Shown here in pieces: positions 24,768 through 33,577 of a DNA stretch of 64,000 bases. Positions within the stretch are counted from its first letter, which is position 1. Each line of letters opens with the position of its first letter. The notes under the pieces are model-generated. The model made no database searches and was not told the DNA's origin. It saw nothing but the letters and a program-made list of their open reading frames with translations. The position numbers and the translations under genes are program-made. Source of the stretch: Prevotella sp. (GTDB taxonomy: Bacteria; Bacteroidota; Bacteroidia; Bacteroidales; Muribaculaceae); NCBI GenBank assembly GCA_023662865.1, contig JAMPIK010000008.1, positions 1 through 64,000 of the forward strand. Direction: 5' to 3'.

Positions 24768-24855
24768 GCTTAAAAATGTTGTTTGTAAAGAGAAATTTCG
24801 TAAGACGGTATTAAAAAATTAACGTGTAAAACTTTTAATAAACGAAAATTGTTGT

Positions 24856-24863
24856 TAAATTTG
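24856..24863 (+). promoter_or_regulatory. -7 box and leader hairpin before the T9SS cargo gene
   Basis: TAAATTTG is the -7 box; a -33 element is not clear. The leader contains a hairpin with arms AAGGTAGG and CCTTACCTT (about 24871-24901), 44 nt before the ATG at 24945. Confidence 0.45.
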
Positions 24864-24944
24864 CACGTTGAAAGGTAGGACTTGGTTTGAGACCTTACCT
24901 TAATTCTTGTAAAATACTATATATTAACAATTTAAACAAAAAGC

Positions 24945-26393
24945 ATGAAGAAACTTTTACTCTCAATGGCTGCCGTAGCGCTCTCTTTCACAGCCGCCAA
25001 CGCCGACGAAATTGAACTGAATGCCAACAATGCCACAGACATTATTGGTACTGATGTACCCGAAAAGCCCGCTGAAGGCGAAAGTAATGGTGAAGCTCGC
25101 CATATACAACCCCTGACAAGCCTCTCTCTTGGTGACTACAGCTTTACCTTTGACAAAGGCAATGCCTCCACAGAACCCGCGTATTATTACGCTATGTCAA
25201 CTAATGAAAATGGCCAGTGCTCAATTCGTGTTTATAAAAACAGCTCGATGACAATCACTGCTCCGGCCGGTGTTGAAATTACTCAAATCGTATTCGCCGG
25301 CTCAAAGGGACAGAAAGATGCAAATCCCACGGTAAGTACCGGTACTGCTACCGCCACCTCTGCGTCTGCAATGACATGGAACGGTAATGCCTCAACCATT
25401 ACTTTCACTTATACAAACAATTACCGTATCCAAAAGATGACCATCACTTATGGTGCTTCTGACAAGGAGACAGTAGCCATGCCTACTTTCGACCCCGCTT
25501 CAGGCGCTTCGTTCACTGACCAACTTGCAGTGACAATCAACGCCGCTGAAGGTGCTTCTGTTTATTACACTCTCGACGGCACCAACCCCACTGCCGAGTC
25601 AACAAAATATGAAGCTCCCATCGTGCTTACCGCCACTACAACAATCAAGGCTTTCGCTGCCAAAGAGGGTATGAACGACTCCGGCATCGCTACTGCAACT
25701 TTCACCAAAGATGAGTCTGTTGAAACACTTGCCGACATCATTGCAGCCGGTCTCGACGGCGACGAAACTACCGAGTTTACTTACAGTGGCGAAGCTGTTG
25801 TAACTTACGTGAACGGCAGCAATATGTATGTAGAAGACAGCTCTGCAGCTCTGCTCGTTTATGGCAAGCTCAACACTACCTATACTCAGGGCGATGTACT
25901 CACAGGCTTCAAAGGCACATTCAAAAACTACAATGGCACATACGAACTGATGGCTACAGCCTCCTCTTTCGGCGAACCCGTCAAGACTCAAGACGTCACT
26001 CCTCAAGAATTCACAATAGGCACAATCAATGCAACTACTGACCAGAACAAGTACATCGTACTTCGCGATGTGACTGTTGACGGTGAAAACCTCACCCTCA
26101 CCGAGGGTACAGACGAAATCGCCATGTATAATAAATTCAAAGTTGAAATCCCCGCCGGCACACCCAAGAAAGATGTTGTAGGTATTATCTCTTACTTCGG
26201 TACTAAGGATCCGGTAGTTCAAATCTACCCCATCCAGTTCAACGAGCCTACCGGCATTGAGACTGTTGCCGCTGACAGCGCTTCTGTTGAGGTTTACAGC
26301 ATCAACGGTATCCGCATGAATGCCGACAACCTTCCCGCCGGCATCTATGTAGTACGCCAGGGCGAGAAAGTAAGCAAAGTTGTGGTAAAATAA
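24945..26393 (+). CDS. Secreted T9SS cargo protein with chitobiase-type and OB-fold-like domains
   Basis: A 482-residue exported protein with signal peptide MKKLLLSMAAVALSFTAANA. Residues about 20-165 are a beta-rich domain (ITAPAGVEITQIVFAG, NYRIQKMTITYG) of unknown function. A CHB_HEX_C-type module follows at about 175-250, with the signature ASVYYTLDGTNPT and IKAFAAKEGMNDSG. Residues about 255-415 (YVNGSNMYVEDSSAALLVYG, FKGTFKNYNGTYEL) resemble the OB-fold domain found in many Bacteroidota surface proteins. The C-terminus (SINGIRMNADNLPAGIYVV...KVSKVVVK) is a T9SS sorting domain. A specific substrate cannot be named. It is monocistronic, between two terminators. Confidence 0.8.
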   Translation: MKKLLLSMAAVALSFTAANADEIELNANNATDIIGTDVPEKPAEGESNGEARHIQPLTSLSLGDYSFTFDKGNASTEPAYYYAMSTNENGQCSIRVYKNSSMTITAPAGVEITQIVFAGSKGQKDANPTVSTGTATATSASAMTWNGNASTITFTYTNNYRIQKMTITYGASDKETVAMPTFDPASGASFTDQLAVTINAAEGASVYYTLDGTNPTAESTKYEAPIVLTATTTIKAFAAKEGMNDSGIATATFTKDESVETLADIIAAGLDGDETTEFTYSGEAVVTYVNGSNMYVEDSSAALLVYGKLNTTYTQGDVLTGFKGTFKNYNGTYELMATASSFGEPVKTQDVTPQEFTIGTINATTDQNKYIVLRDVTVDGENLTLTEGTDEIAMYNKFKVEIPAGTPKKDVVGIISYFGTKDPVVQIYPIQFNEPTGIETVAADSASVEVYSINGIRMNADNLPAGIYVVRQGEKVSKVVVK

Positions 26394-26412
26394 GCAACAT
26401 ACACAGACAGAC

Positions 26413-26448
26413 AAAAGAGGGCGCAATCGAGAGGTTGCGCCTTTTTTT
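26413..26448 (+). terminator. Intrinsic terminator after the cargo gene
   Basis: The stem GGCGCAA / TTGCGCC with loop TCGAGAGG is followed by seven T. The T run also provides the TTTG of the next promoter. Confidence 0.85.
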
Positions 26449-26476
26449 GCTGAAATATATATTTTTTGTAATTTTG
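26446..26476 (+). promoter_or_regulatory. Promoter of the GH3-family gene, leaderless arrangement
   Basis: TTTG at 26446-26449 (inside the terminator T tract), a 19-bp spacer and TAATTTTG at 26469-26476. Only GGGT separates the -7 box from the ATG at 26481. Confidence 0.65.
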
Positions 26477-26480
26477 GGGT

Positions 26481-28037
26481 ATGATTGACTTTACCCCGAT
26501 AGTGCGACACCGATTTATACGTCAGGCCGGGCGTATGGAGGCTTGGCGGACGAATGCCCGGCAAGTGCAGATACAGACGATGCGCTCGCTGTTGCAGAGA
26601 GCGTCAGACACTGAGATTGGCCGCAAATACCGCTTTGCAGCTTTGGCCGTTTTGCCCGATGAAGAGTTGGAAACAGCGTATCGTACAACCGTACCCATAG
26701 TGGAATATGAGGAAATACGGGAGCAGACCCTGCGCATGGTGCACGGCGAAAGAGATGTGTTGTGGCCGGGCGTGTGCCGGAATTTCGCACAATCGAGCGG
26801 CACGAGCGGCGGTAAATCCAAATACATACCGATTACCTCTGATTCACTTAGACATAACCATATCCCCGGAGCATCGGACGTGGTAGCTTCATACTTGCGC
26901 CTAAATCCGCAGTCACGCATATTCTCGGGTAAAGCATTGATTTTGGGGGGCTCTTTCGCTAACGAACTTGGCGCGGAGGTGCCGAAAGAGGTGAAAGTAG
27001 GCGACTTGAGCGCAACGCTGATTGACCGCACGCCGGCGTTGGCCAATTTGTTTCGTATTCCGAATAAGCACACGGCACTCATGGCCGATTGGGAAGAGAA
27101 ACTGCCGGCAATAATCAAGGCTGCATCAAAGGCAAATGTCACCAACCTGAGCGGAGTGCCGTCATGGTTTCTTATATTGTTGCGGCGAATGATGCAGGAA
27201 AAAGGAGTGGATAATCTGCATGACATTTGGCCCGGCCTGGAAGTGTTTTTTCACGGCGGCATTTCGTTCAAGCCTTACCGCGCACAGTATGAATCATTTA
27301 CGGATATGCGCAAGATGCACTTCCTTGAAACATACAACGCTTCGGAGGGATTTTTCGCAACGCAAACTGATTTTGCTGACCCGGCAATGCAGCTGCTCCT
27401 TGACCGAGGAGTTTACTTTGAGTTGTGCGAGCCTTCCGCCGAAGGTGATTATGCCGACCGGCGAGCTAACCCGCGAGGAATATGCGAGGTAGAGCCGGGA
27501 CGTACATATGCGTTGATAATCAGTGCGTGCAACGGCCTGTGGCGCTACTCGCTCGGCGACACGGTGAAAGTGTCAACTTCCGGTGTCGGACGCATTACGA
27601 TAGCCGGGCGCACCAAGAGCTTTATCAATGCCTTTGGCGAGGAACTCATGGAGCATAATGCCGACAGTGCCATGGCAGCGGCATGTGCTGCTACCGGCGC
27701 TGCCGTAGCCAACTATTCCGCCGCCCCGGTGTATGCCGCCGGCGGCAAGCGCGGACGACACCGCTGGCTGATTGAATGGACAAAAGAGCCGACAGACACA
27801 GAAGTGTTCGCCGATATTCTTGACCGCGAGTTGCAGCGAGTAAATTCCGACTATCAAGCCAAACGAAGCGGCGGTATCTTCCTCGACCGCCTTGAACTGA
27901 TTACCGCACCCGCCGGCCTGTTCGACCGCTGGCTCGCTGCCAACGGCACCGGCAAGCTCGGCGGCCAGCGCAAAGTGCCCCGCCTATCACCCACCCCCGC
28001 CCTAATGAACTCCCTGCTCAAGCTTTTTAAGTCGTGA
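26481..28037 (+). CDS. GH3 auxin-responsive-promoter family protein (acyl-adenylating enzyme fold)
   Basis: A 518-residue cytosolic protein of the bacterial GH3 branch of the ANL adenylation superfamily. The phosphate-binding loop FAQSSGTSGGKSKYIPIT lies near residues 105-122. Further family motifs are YNASEGFFATQTDF, YALIISACNGLWRYSLGDTV and AGRTKSFINAFGEELMEHNAD, the hinge and C-terminal domain. In plants GH3 enzymes join amino acids to carboxylates such as auxin or jasmonate; in Bacteroidales the substrate is unknown. It stands alone, with a predicted leaderless start. Confidence 0.88.
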   Translation: MIDFTPIVRHRFIRQAGRMEAWRTNARQVQIQTMRSLLQRASDTEIGRKYRFAALAVLPDEELETAYRTTVPIVEYEEIREQTLRMVHGERDVLWPGVCRNFAQSSGTSGGKSKYIPITSDSLRHNHIPGASDVVASYLRLNPQSRIFSGKALILGGSFANELGAEVPKEVKVGDLSATLIDRTPALANLFRIPNKHTALMADWEEKLPAIIKAASKANVTNLSGVPSWFLILLRRMMQEKGVDNLHDIWPGLEVFFHGGISFKPYRAQYESFTDMRKMHFLETYNASEGFFATQTDFADPAMQLLLDRGVYFELCEPSAEGDYADRRANPRGICEVEPGRTYALIISACNGLWRYSLGDTVKVSTSGVGRITIAGRTKSFINAFGEELMEHNADSAMAAACAATGAAVANYSAAPVYAAGGKRGRHRWLIEWTKEPTDTEVFADILDRELQRVNSDYQAKRSGGIFLDRLELITAPAGLFDRWLAANGTGKLGGQRKVPRLSPTPALMNSLLKLFKS

Positions 28038-28115
28038 TACAATTTTTTGCCTGTCGCTACGTTAATATGTAAGGAGCGTTGAGCTTTCACTCACAAACTG
28101 CAATTAGAGATTTTT

Positions 28116-30608
28116 TTGATGAAGAAATTTTTAGCGACGATTTTGGCGGCATTTTTCTGTCTGACCGGTATGCTCCGGGCGGAAGTGGCGGTGACCGGCC
28201 AGTGGCGCATACACAATACCTTTGACTATTATTTCAGCGAGACCATTGATACCCCGGAGCGAGTGTACTTGCTCGCTATGGGGCAACAGAAACGCGCCGA
28301 AGGGATATGGGCTGCCGCTTCCGGACAGCTCTTTGTGCTGGACAAGAAGTCCGGCGAAATGACCGGATACAATGCCGGCAATTACCTCACCGGCAACGTG
28401 ATAAGCGACATTGCATACAATGCCGCCGGAGGGTATCTGCTCATTGTTTACGATAATTATAACATTGATATTCTGACCGATGACGACAAGCTGTACACAA
28501 TCCCCGGCTTGGCATCGGCCACATTGAGTACATCAAAAAACATCAATTCCATAAACTTTGACCGCGAAAGGAACAAGGCTTATTTGGCCACAGACTTCGG
28601 GTATATCGTGATTGATGACAAGAAGAAGATAATCAGCGAATCAAGAGTGTATAACACAAAGCTGAATGCAGTGGCGCGTGTCGGTGACACATTGCTGATT
28701 GGCAAAGAAGACGGTCTGTTTGCCGCTTCGGCTGAAGATCGCAATAGCTCTCTGTCTGACTTCAAACGTGTAGGCGGATATTCAAAAGACGTTACCTCTC
28801 TGTTGCCCTTGGACGACACGAAGTTCGGAATGGTAGGCAGCGAAGGTCTGTTTATTGCTACTCTTAACGACAACGCGGCGGCTGATTTTAACAAGATTGA
28901 CGAGCAGGTGCCGGAATATTATTCCGAAAATCGTGATGGATATTTCGCTCGTTATTACGGCTGTCTGTATCAGCTTTTGCGCGACGGCACATATAAGCGA
29001 ATATATATATATAACACGGACTTTCCCTCTGACCGGTGCGGCACATGGGATTGGAAAACATTCTATATACCGCGTTCGCGCGAGGGTCTGTTGGCGCTTG
29101 TGTACACCGACAAATTTTCAGACTCCGGGAAGATGTATTATCCGAACGCGCCGGAGCCATACGGTGCGTTCGGCTTCGCATGGAGCGATAATGCCGGTAT
29201 GCTTGTCTCCAATGCCGCTTACAACCGCTTCTACTCATATGAGGGAGCCAACTATCCGAGCCTGATTTCAAGCTATGACAGAGGCGAATGGACTACTCGC
29301 GGACGCACGGCAAGCAAGAGTGCGGTAGTAAGCAGTCTTACCGAAAGCACCCCGGTGGTGGCGGATCCCATAGATCCGAACTATTATTGGGTAGGCTCAC
29401 GTCAGCACGGTTTGGCCCGCTTTGACTTACGCGATGGCAGTGCCGAGCTGTATTCACAGCCCAACCACGACAAGAAGGGCGAGCCGGGCTTCCATGCCGT
29501 CTTTCCTTTTTCCGAGGGTTGGACAAAGCTGTGTACAGTCTCTTCCCCTTCGTTTGACTCGCAGGGTAATCTGTGGTGTGTGTTCAACCCCTCTCATGCA
29601 GATGCTTTCGGCCCTCAGCCCGTATTCTGTTGGAAAGCTTCCGACCGCCGCGCCGGCAACGTGTCAGCGTTCAAGAATGTTCCGGTGAAAGGATATGCCA
29701 AGCATTACGACAACTTGATATGCACGGCTACCAAAACCGACATGAGTCGCAACTTTCTGGTGTTCGGACCTTCGTTTGCCTATCACTCACCGTTGTATCT
29801 GTTTTATCATGCCGGTACAATAGATGATACATCAGACGACAAGTTGCTGTCGTACAGCAACTTCGTGGACCAAGACGGCAACGGTGTGCCATATATTTAT
29901 TTCAATGCCTTTTACGAAGACCCCTCTACCGGATATATCTGGGTATGCACCGATGCCGGGGTGTTCTACTTCAACCCCAACGATGCGTTGCGCAATGATG
30001 CCGGCGGCGGCACGCTGCATGTGCGCCGAGTAAAAGTGGCGCGTAACGACGGCACAAACCTTGCCGACTACCTGCTTGACGGTTACGATGTGACCTGTGT
30101 GGCGGCCGACGGTGCTTCTCGCAAATGGTTCGGCACTATGGGCGGAGGTGTGCTTGTGACCTCGGCCGACGGCTCAAAAGTGCTTGAAAGGTTTACCGCC
30201 TCCAACAGCGAGCTGCCCTCTGACAATATATACGGTATCGGTTTCGACCCCACCGGCAATGCCGTATGGATAGGCACCTCAAAGCAGATTACCACTTACT
30301 TCTGTGATGCCACACCCGCCGAGCCGGACTATTCAAATGTACTTGCATTTCCCAACCCGGTGCGGCCCGAGCACCCTGGCCCGGTAACAATCAAGGGCTT
30401 GATGGATAACTCATTGGTAAAGATTGCCGATGCCTCCGGGTCAGTAATCAAAGAACTCGGATTTTCCAACGGCGGCATGGCGATATGGGATCTTACCGAT
30501 ATGCAAGGCCGGCAGGTAGGGGCCGGAGTCTATTACATTCTAAGCTCCACCACTTCCGAATCCGACGAAGCAAAAGGCAATACCACTAAAATTTTGGTAA
30601 TACGCTGA
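28116..30608 (+). CDS. PorZ-like T9SS surface protein (paralogue 1)
   Basis: An 830-residue exported protein (signal MMKKFLATILAAFFCLTGMLRA). Repeated segments such as VISDIAYNAAGGYLLIVYDNYNIDILTDD, NKAYLATDFGYIVIDD, PNYYWVGSRQHGLARFD and YIWVCTDAGVFYFNP are blades of two-component-regulator-type beta-propellers. The C-terminal beta domain begins at VLAFPNPVRPEHPGPVTIKGL. It continues with KIADASGSVIKEL, GGMAIWDLTDMQGRQVGAGVYYI and KILVIR, as in PorZ. PorZ is a T9SS component on the cell surface that helps attach the anchor to cargo. Its paralogue starts 46 nt downstream. Whether this copy is a true PorZ or a cargo paralogue is not clear. Confidence 0.78.
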   Translation: MMKKFLATILAAFFCLTGMLRAEVAVTGQWRIHNTFDYYFSETIDTPERVYLLAMGQQKRAEGIWAAASGQLFVLDKKSGEMTGYNAGNYLTGNVISDIAYNAAGGYLLIVYDNYNIDILTDDDKLYTIPGLASATLSTSKNINSINFDRERNKAYLATDFGYIVIDDKKKIISESRVYNTKLNAVARVGDTLLIGKEDGLFAASAEDRNSSLSDFKRVGGYSKDVTSLLPLDDTKFGMVGSEGLFIATLNDNAAADFNKIDEQVPEYYSENRDGYFARYYGCLYQLLRDGTYKRIYIYNTDFPSDRCGTWDWKTFYIPRSREGLLALVYTDKFSDSGKMYYPNAPEPYGAFGFAWSDNAGMLVSNAAYNRFYSYEGANYPSLISSYDRGEWTTRGRTASKSAVVSSLTESTPVVADPIDPNYYWVGSRQHGLARFDLRDGSAELYSQPNHDKKGEPGFHAVFPFSEGWTKLCTVSSPSFDSQGNLWCVFNPSHADAFGPQPVFCWKASDRRAGNVSAFKNVPVKGYAKHYDNLICTATKTDMSRNFLVFGPSFAYHSPLYLFYHAGTIDDTSDDKLLSYSNFVDQDGNGVPYIYFNAFYEDPSTGYIWVCTDAGVFYFNPNDALRNDAGGGTLHVRRVKVARNDGTNLADYLLDGYDVTCVAADGASRKWFGTMGGGVLVTSADGSKVLERFTASNSELPSDNIYGIGFDPTGNAVWIGTSKQITTYFCDATPAEPDYSNVLAFPNPVRPEHPGPVTIKGLMDNSLVKIADASGSVIKELGFSNGGMAIWDLTDMQGRQVGAGVYYILSSTTSESDEAKGNTTKILVIR

Positions 30609-30654
30609 TTACTATCAACGTATTACCGCAAAAGCAACCCCAAATTTAACACTG

Positions 30655-33117
30655 ATGAAGAAATATATATTGTCGTTACTGCCAGCCTTAATCATAACTG
30701 CTCCGTTTTGTCAGGCCGATGAGAAGTTCCTCAACGGCCAATGGGAGATTTTCAACACTTTTGATCAATATTTCCATGAGATAATACCGGCTCAGGACAG
30801 AACATACATACTTAATCTCGGCCAGCTGGAGTACAACGATTTGGCGTGGGGATACTGGAATGGCCGCCGCGGTCAGCTGTTTGTAATTAACAAGGACTCC
30901 GACAAGCTTGAAGCCTACAACGGCACAAACAAGCTCAACGGCAATGTGATTTTAGATATTGCCTATAACCGCGATAAAGGGTATCTGCTGATTGTTTACA
31001 ATGATTATAACATCGACATTCTCAATGATGATGACACTGTTGTCTCCGTGCACGGATTGGAAACGGCTACCGTGGGCAGCTCCAAGACAATAAATTCCGT
31101 TAACTTCGATTCGGCGAACAATAAAATTTACCTCGCTACCGATTTCGGCTATCTGGTGATTGACGATGAAATGGGGGTAATAGCCGAAACGCACTTGTTT
31201 AACAAGAAGTTGAATGCTGTGGCTCGCGTGGGCGAGAATATTGTTGCCGCCACTTCCGAGGGTTTGTATTATTCTCCGGCAGGCAATCGTCAACCCACAT
31301 TCGACTCGTTTATCAAGATTCCCTCCGTGAGCAAAGGGGTGGACTATATACTCCCCTTACAGGACAATCTGTTCGGATATGCCAATGCCGATGGCCTCTT
31401 TGCCGGCACAATGTCAGCCACCGGCCAACTGAATGTGTCAAATAAGACGGGCAACACCGTAAACTATTACTCCGAAAATCGCAACGGCTATTTCCTGCGC
31501 GGAAAGAATGTCGCGCTTCAGCTCGACCGTCAGGGGAAGGTCCTCTCTTGCCCGATAAATATCATTGCTGATGTGAACCCCGAATGTGGCTCTTGGGATA
31601 TGAAGACTTTTTATTTCCCGGTGATACGAAAGGGAATTCAGAAAATGGCATACGATGCCGGGGGGTGGACTAATCAAATGATGTACACTCCTAACCAGCC
31701 GCGCCCGTACGGAGCTTTCGGATTTGATTATTCAAACACCGCCGGGATGGTTGTCTCCAACAACGTATACAACCGCTTTTATTGTGCCGAATGGATGCAA
31801 TATTGGGATTTGATATCGGCATACAAGAACGGAACATGGACTCATTACGGAATGTCTGACACCCCCTCGGTGATTGCCGCTTCTCTTCGTGAAACATATG
31901 CCGCCGTTGTGGATCCCACAGATAATAATTACTGTTGGGTAGGCTCGCTGCGCAACGGGCTTGTCCGTTACGATTTGCGAGACCACACCGCAACCATGTA
32001 TGCCAATCCCGGCAACGGCCAGAAGAATCAGGCGGGATTCAATGCCGTATTCCCCAACTCCCCATACTGGTCCATACGCTGCAATGTATCGTCACCCTCG
32101 TTTGACGGTGACGGCAACCTTTGGTGTGTGTTCAATCCCTCTCACGCCTATGAGCCGCAACCGGTGTACTGCTGGAGTGCCGAGGACCGTGCCGCCGGCA
32201 ACGTCTCCGGCTTCAAGAATGTGGCTGTGCAGGGATATGAGAATCACTATGAGACACTTATATGTACCGCTACCAAAACAGAGGCAAGTCGCGGATTTGT
32301 AGTGTTCGGTCCTAATACACGCTCATTCAACACCTTCCACCTGTTTTATCATGCCGGAACACCATTCGACACTTCCGATGACCAATTCTACTCATACGGC
32401 TCATTTGTTGATCAAGACAACAATGTGGTACCGGCAACTTTCTACAACAACTTCTTCGAGGATCCGCTAAACGGCAACATATGGGTGCTCACCGACACCG
32501 GGGCTTTCTTCTTTAACCCCAATGAGGCAATCGCCGCCGGTGACACCAAGGGCAAGCTGAAAGTGACTCGTGTGAAGGCAGACGGTGAATACCTGTTTAA
32601 TCGTTACGATGTGATGTGTATGGCCGTCGACGGACATGGTCGCAAATGGTTCGGTACCAACGACTCCGGCTTGTATGTTACCAACCCCGACTGCACACAG
32701 ATCCTCAAAGTGTTTGATATGACAAACTCCGCGCTCCCCTCAAACCAGATATTCGGTTTGGGCTATGAGGCCGCCACCAACACCATGTGGATAGGTTCAT
32801 CAGAGCAGATATGCAAATTCAGCATTGATGCCGAGCTCCTTGAGCCGGACTATGCTTCGGTATTGGCATTCCCCAACCCGGTACGCCCGGAGTATCAGGG
32901 TCATGTATCAATTCAGGGCTTGATATCCACCGCCCCGGTGAAAATTACCGATGCCGCCGGCAAAATGGTGCGCGAACTTTCCGCTCCCGTAAACGGCACC
33001 TGTGTCTGGGATCTGAAAGACAACTTCGGCGACGAAGTGACTACCGGAGTCTACTACATTCACAACTCCCCGAATTCAGCCTCCGCCCCCGGCACCCAAA
33101 TCCACGTAATCCGCTGA
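30655..33117 (+). CDS. PorZ-like T9SS surface protein (paralogue 2)
   Basis: An 820-residue paralogue of the preceding protein, with signal MKKYILSLLPALIITAPFCQA. It keeps the opening NGQWEIFNTFDQYFHEIIPAQDRTYILNLGQ, the propeller blades GYLLIVYNDYNIDILNDDDT, NNYCWVGSLRNGLVRYD and NIWVLTDTGAFFFNP, and the C-terminal domain VLAFPNPVRPEYQGHVSIQGL to GVYYI. The two proteins align along their length with many changes, so the duplication is not recent. Location and mechanism are as for PorZ-type proteins. No promoter is seen between the pair. Confidence 0.78.
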   Translation: MKKYILSLLPALIITAPFCQADEKFLNGQWEIFNTFDQYFHEIIPAQDRTYILNLGQLEYNDLAWGYWNGRRGQLFVINKDSDKLEAYNGTNKLNGNVILDIAYNRDKGYLLIVYNDYNIDILNDDDTVVSVHGLETATVGSSKTINSVNFDSANNKIYLATDFGYLVIDDEMGVIAETHLFNKKLNAVARVGENIVAATSEGLYYSPAGNRQPTFDSFIKIPSVSKGVDYILPLQDNLFGYANADGLFAGTMSATGQLNVSNKTGNTVNYYSENRNGYFLRGKNVALQLDRQGKVLSCPINIIADVNPECGSWDMKTFYFPVIRKGIQKMAYDAGGWTNQMMYTPNQPRPYGAFGFDYSNTAGMVVSNNVYNRFYCAEWMQYWDLISAYKNGTWTHYGMSDTPSVIAASLRETYAAVVDPTDNNYCWVGSLRNGLVRYDLRDHTATMYANPGNGQKNQAGFNAVFPNSPYWSIRCNVSSPSFDGDGNLWCVFNPSHAYEPQPVYCWSAEDRAAGNVSGFKNVAVQGYENHYETLICTATKTEASRGFVVFGPNTRSFNTFHLFYHAGTPFDTSDDQFYSYGSFVDQDNNVVPATFYNNFFEDPLNGNIWVLTDTGAFFFNPNEAIAAGDTKGKLKVTRVKADGEYLFNRYDVMCMAVDGHGRKWFGTNDSGLYVTNPDCTQILKVFDMTNSALPSNQIFGLGYEAATNTMWIGSSEQICKFSIDAELLEPDYASVLAFPNPVRPEYQGHVSIQGLISTAPVKITDAAGKMVRELSAPVNGTCVWDLKDNFGDEVTTGVYYIHNSPNSASAPGTQIHVIR

Positions 33118-33231
33118 CAAGCGAAGCATTCAAAGATTCAAAAAAATACCGGTCACCAGTAAAAGGTGTTTGAGTGAGGTAAACATTTTGTCGGGGTGGG
33201 GCGTTATCTCGGTAACCAATCTTTTTATACT

Positions 33232-33561
33232 ATGTTAAAGACAGATATTAAATTTGCCGAGGTGTTTGATGTCAAGGCCTTGGCTGCTTGCAATCGCGAG
33301 AAAGTTCAGTTTAAGGAAGTTTTTGGAAGCGAGAACGGTGGCGTTGTGCTGCTGGGCTTCTGCGCCGGTCAGGCACTTGCCGAACATCAGGCTCCGGCTG
33401 AGGTGATGATAAATGTATTGGAGGGCGAAATTGAGTTTACAATGCTCGGTACACCGCATCTCTTAAAGGCCGGACAGGCCATGCTCATGGGAGCAGCAGT
33501 GCCTCACAGCGTCAAGGCTCTGAAAGACTCCAAAGTGATGTTAATCAAGGTAAAACCGTAA
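33232..33561 (+). CDS. Small cupin-domain protein
   Basis: A 109-residue single-domain cupin. The conserved metal-site motif 1 is reduced to [22 protein letters not shown], with His in AEHQ and Glu in PAEVM. Motif 2 is [18 protein letters not shown], with the usual His. I start at ATG 33232 (MLKTDIKF); a GTG 36 nt upstream is possible but lies in a promoter-like stretch. hcp follows 16 nt downstream, suggesting co-transcription. In anaerobes such cupin-hcp pairs respond to nitrosative or oxidative stress, which is an inference here. Confidence 0.85.
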   Translation: MLKTDIKFAEVFDVKALAACNREKVQFKEVFGSENGGVVLLGFCAGQALAEHQAPAEVMINVLEGEIEFTMLGTPHLLKAGQAMLMGAAVPHSVKALKDSKVMLIKVKP

Positions 33562-33577
33562 GACATACTCATATATT

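Noticed and set aside
25599-26564. Minus-strand open frame of 321 codons over the T9SS cargo gene
   Set aside because: Overlaps a gene with clear signal and sorting domain; no domain or start context supports it.
33119-33231. FNR/Crp-type operator before the cupin-hcp pair
   Set aside because: I looked for TTGAC....GTCAA and TGTGA-type inverted repeats and found none that is convincing; only short partial symmetries such as GGTAACC.
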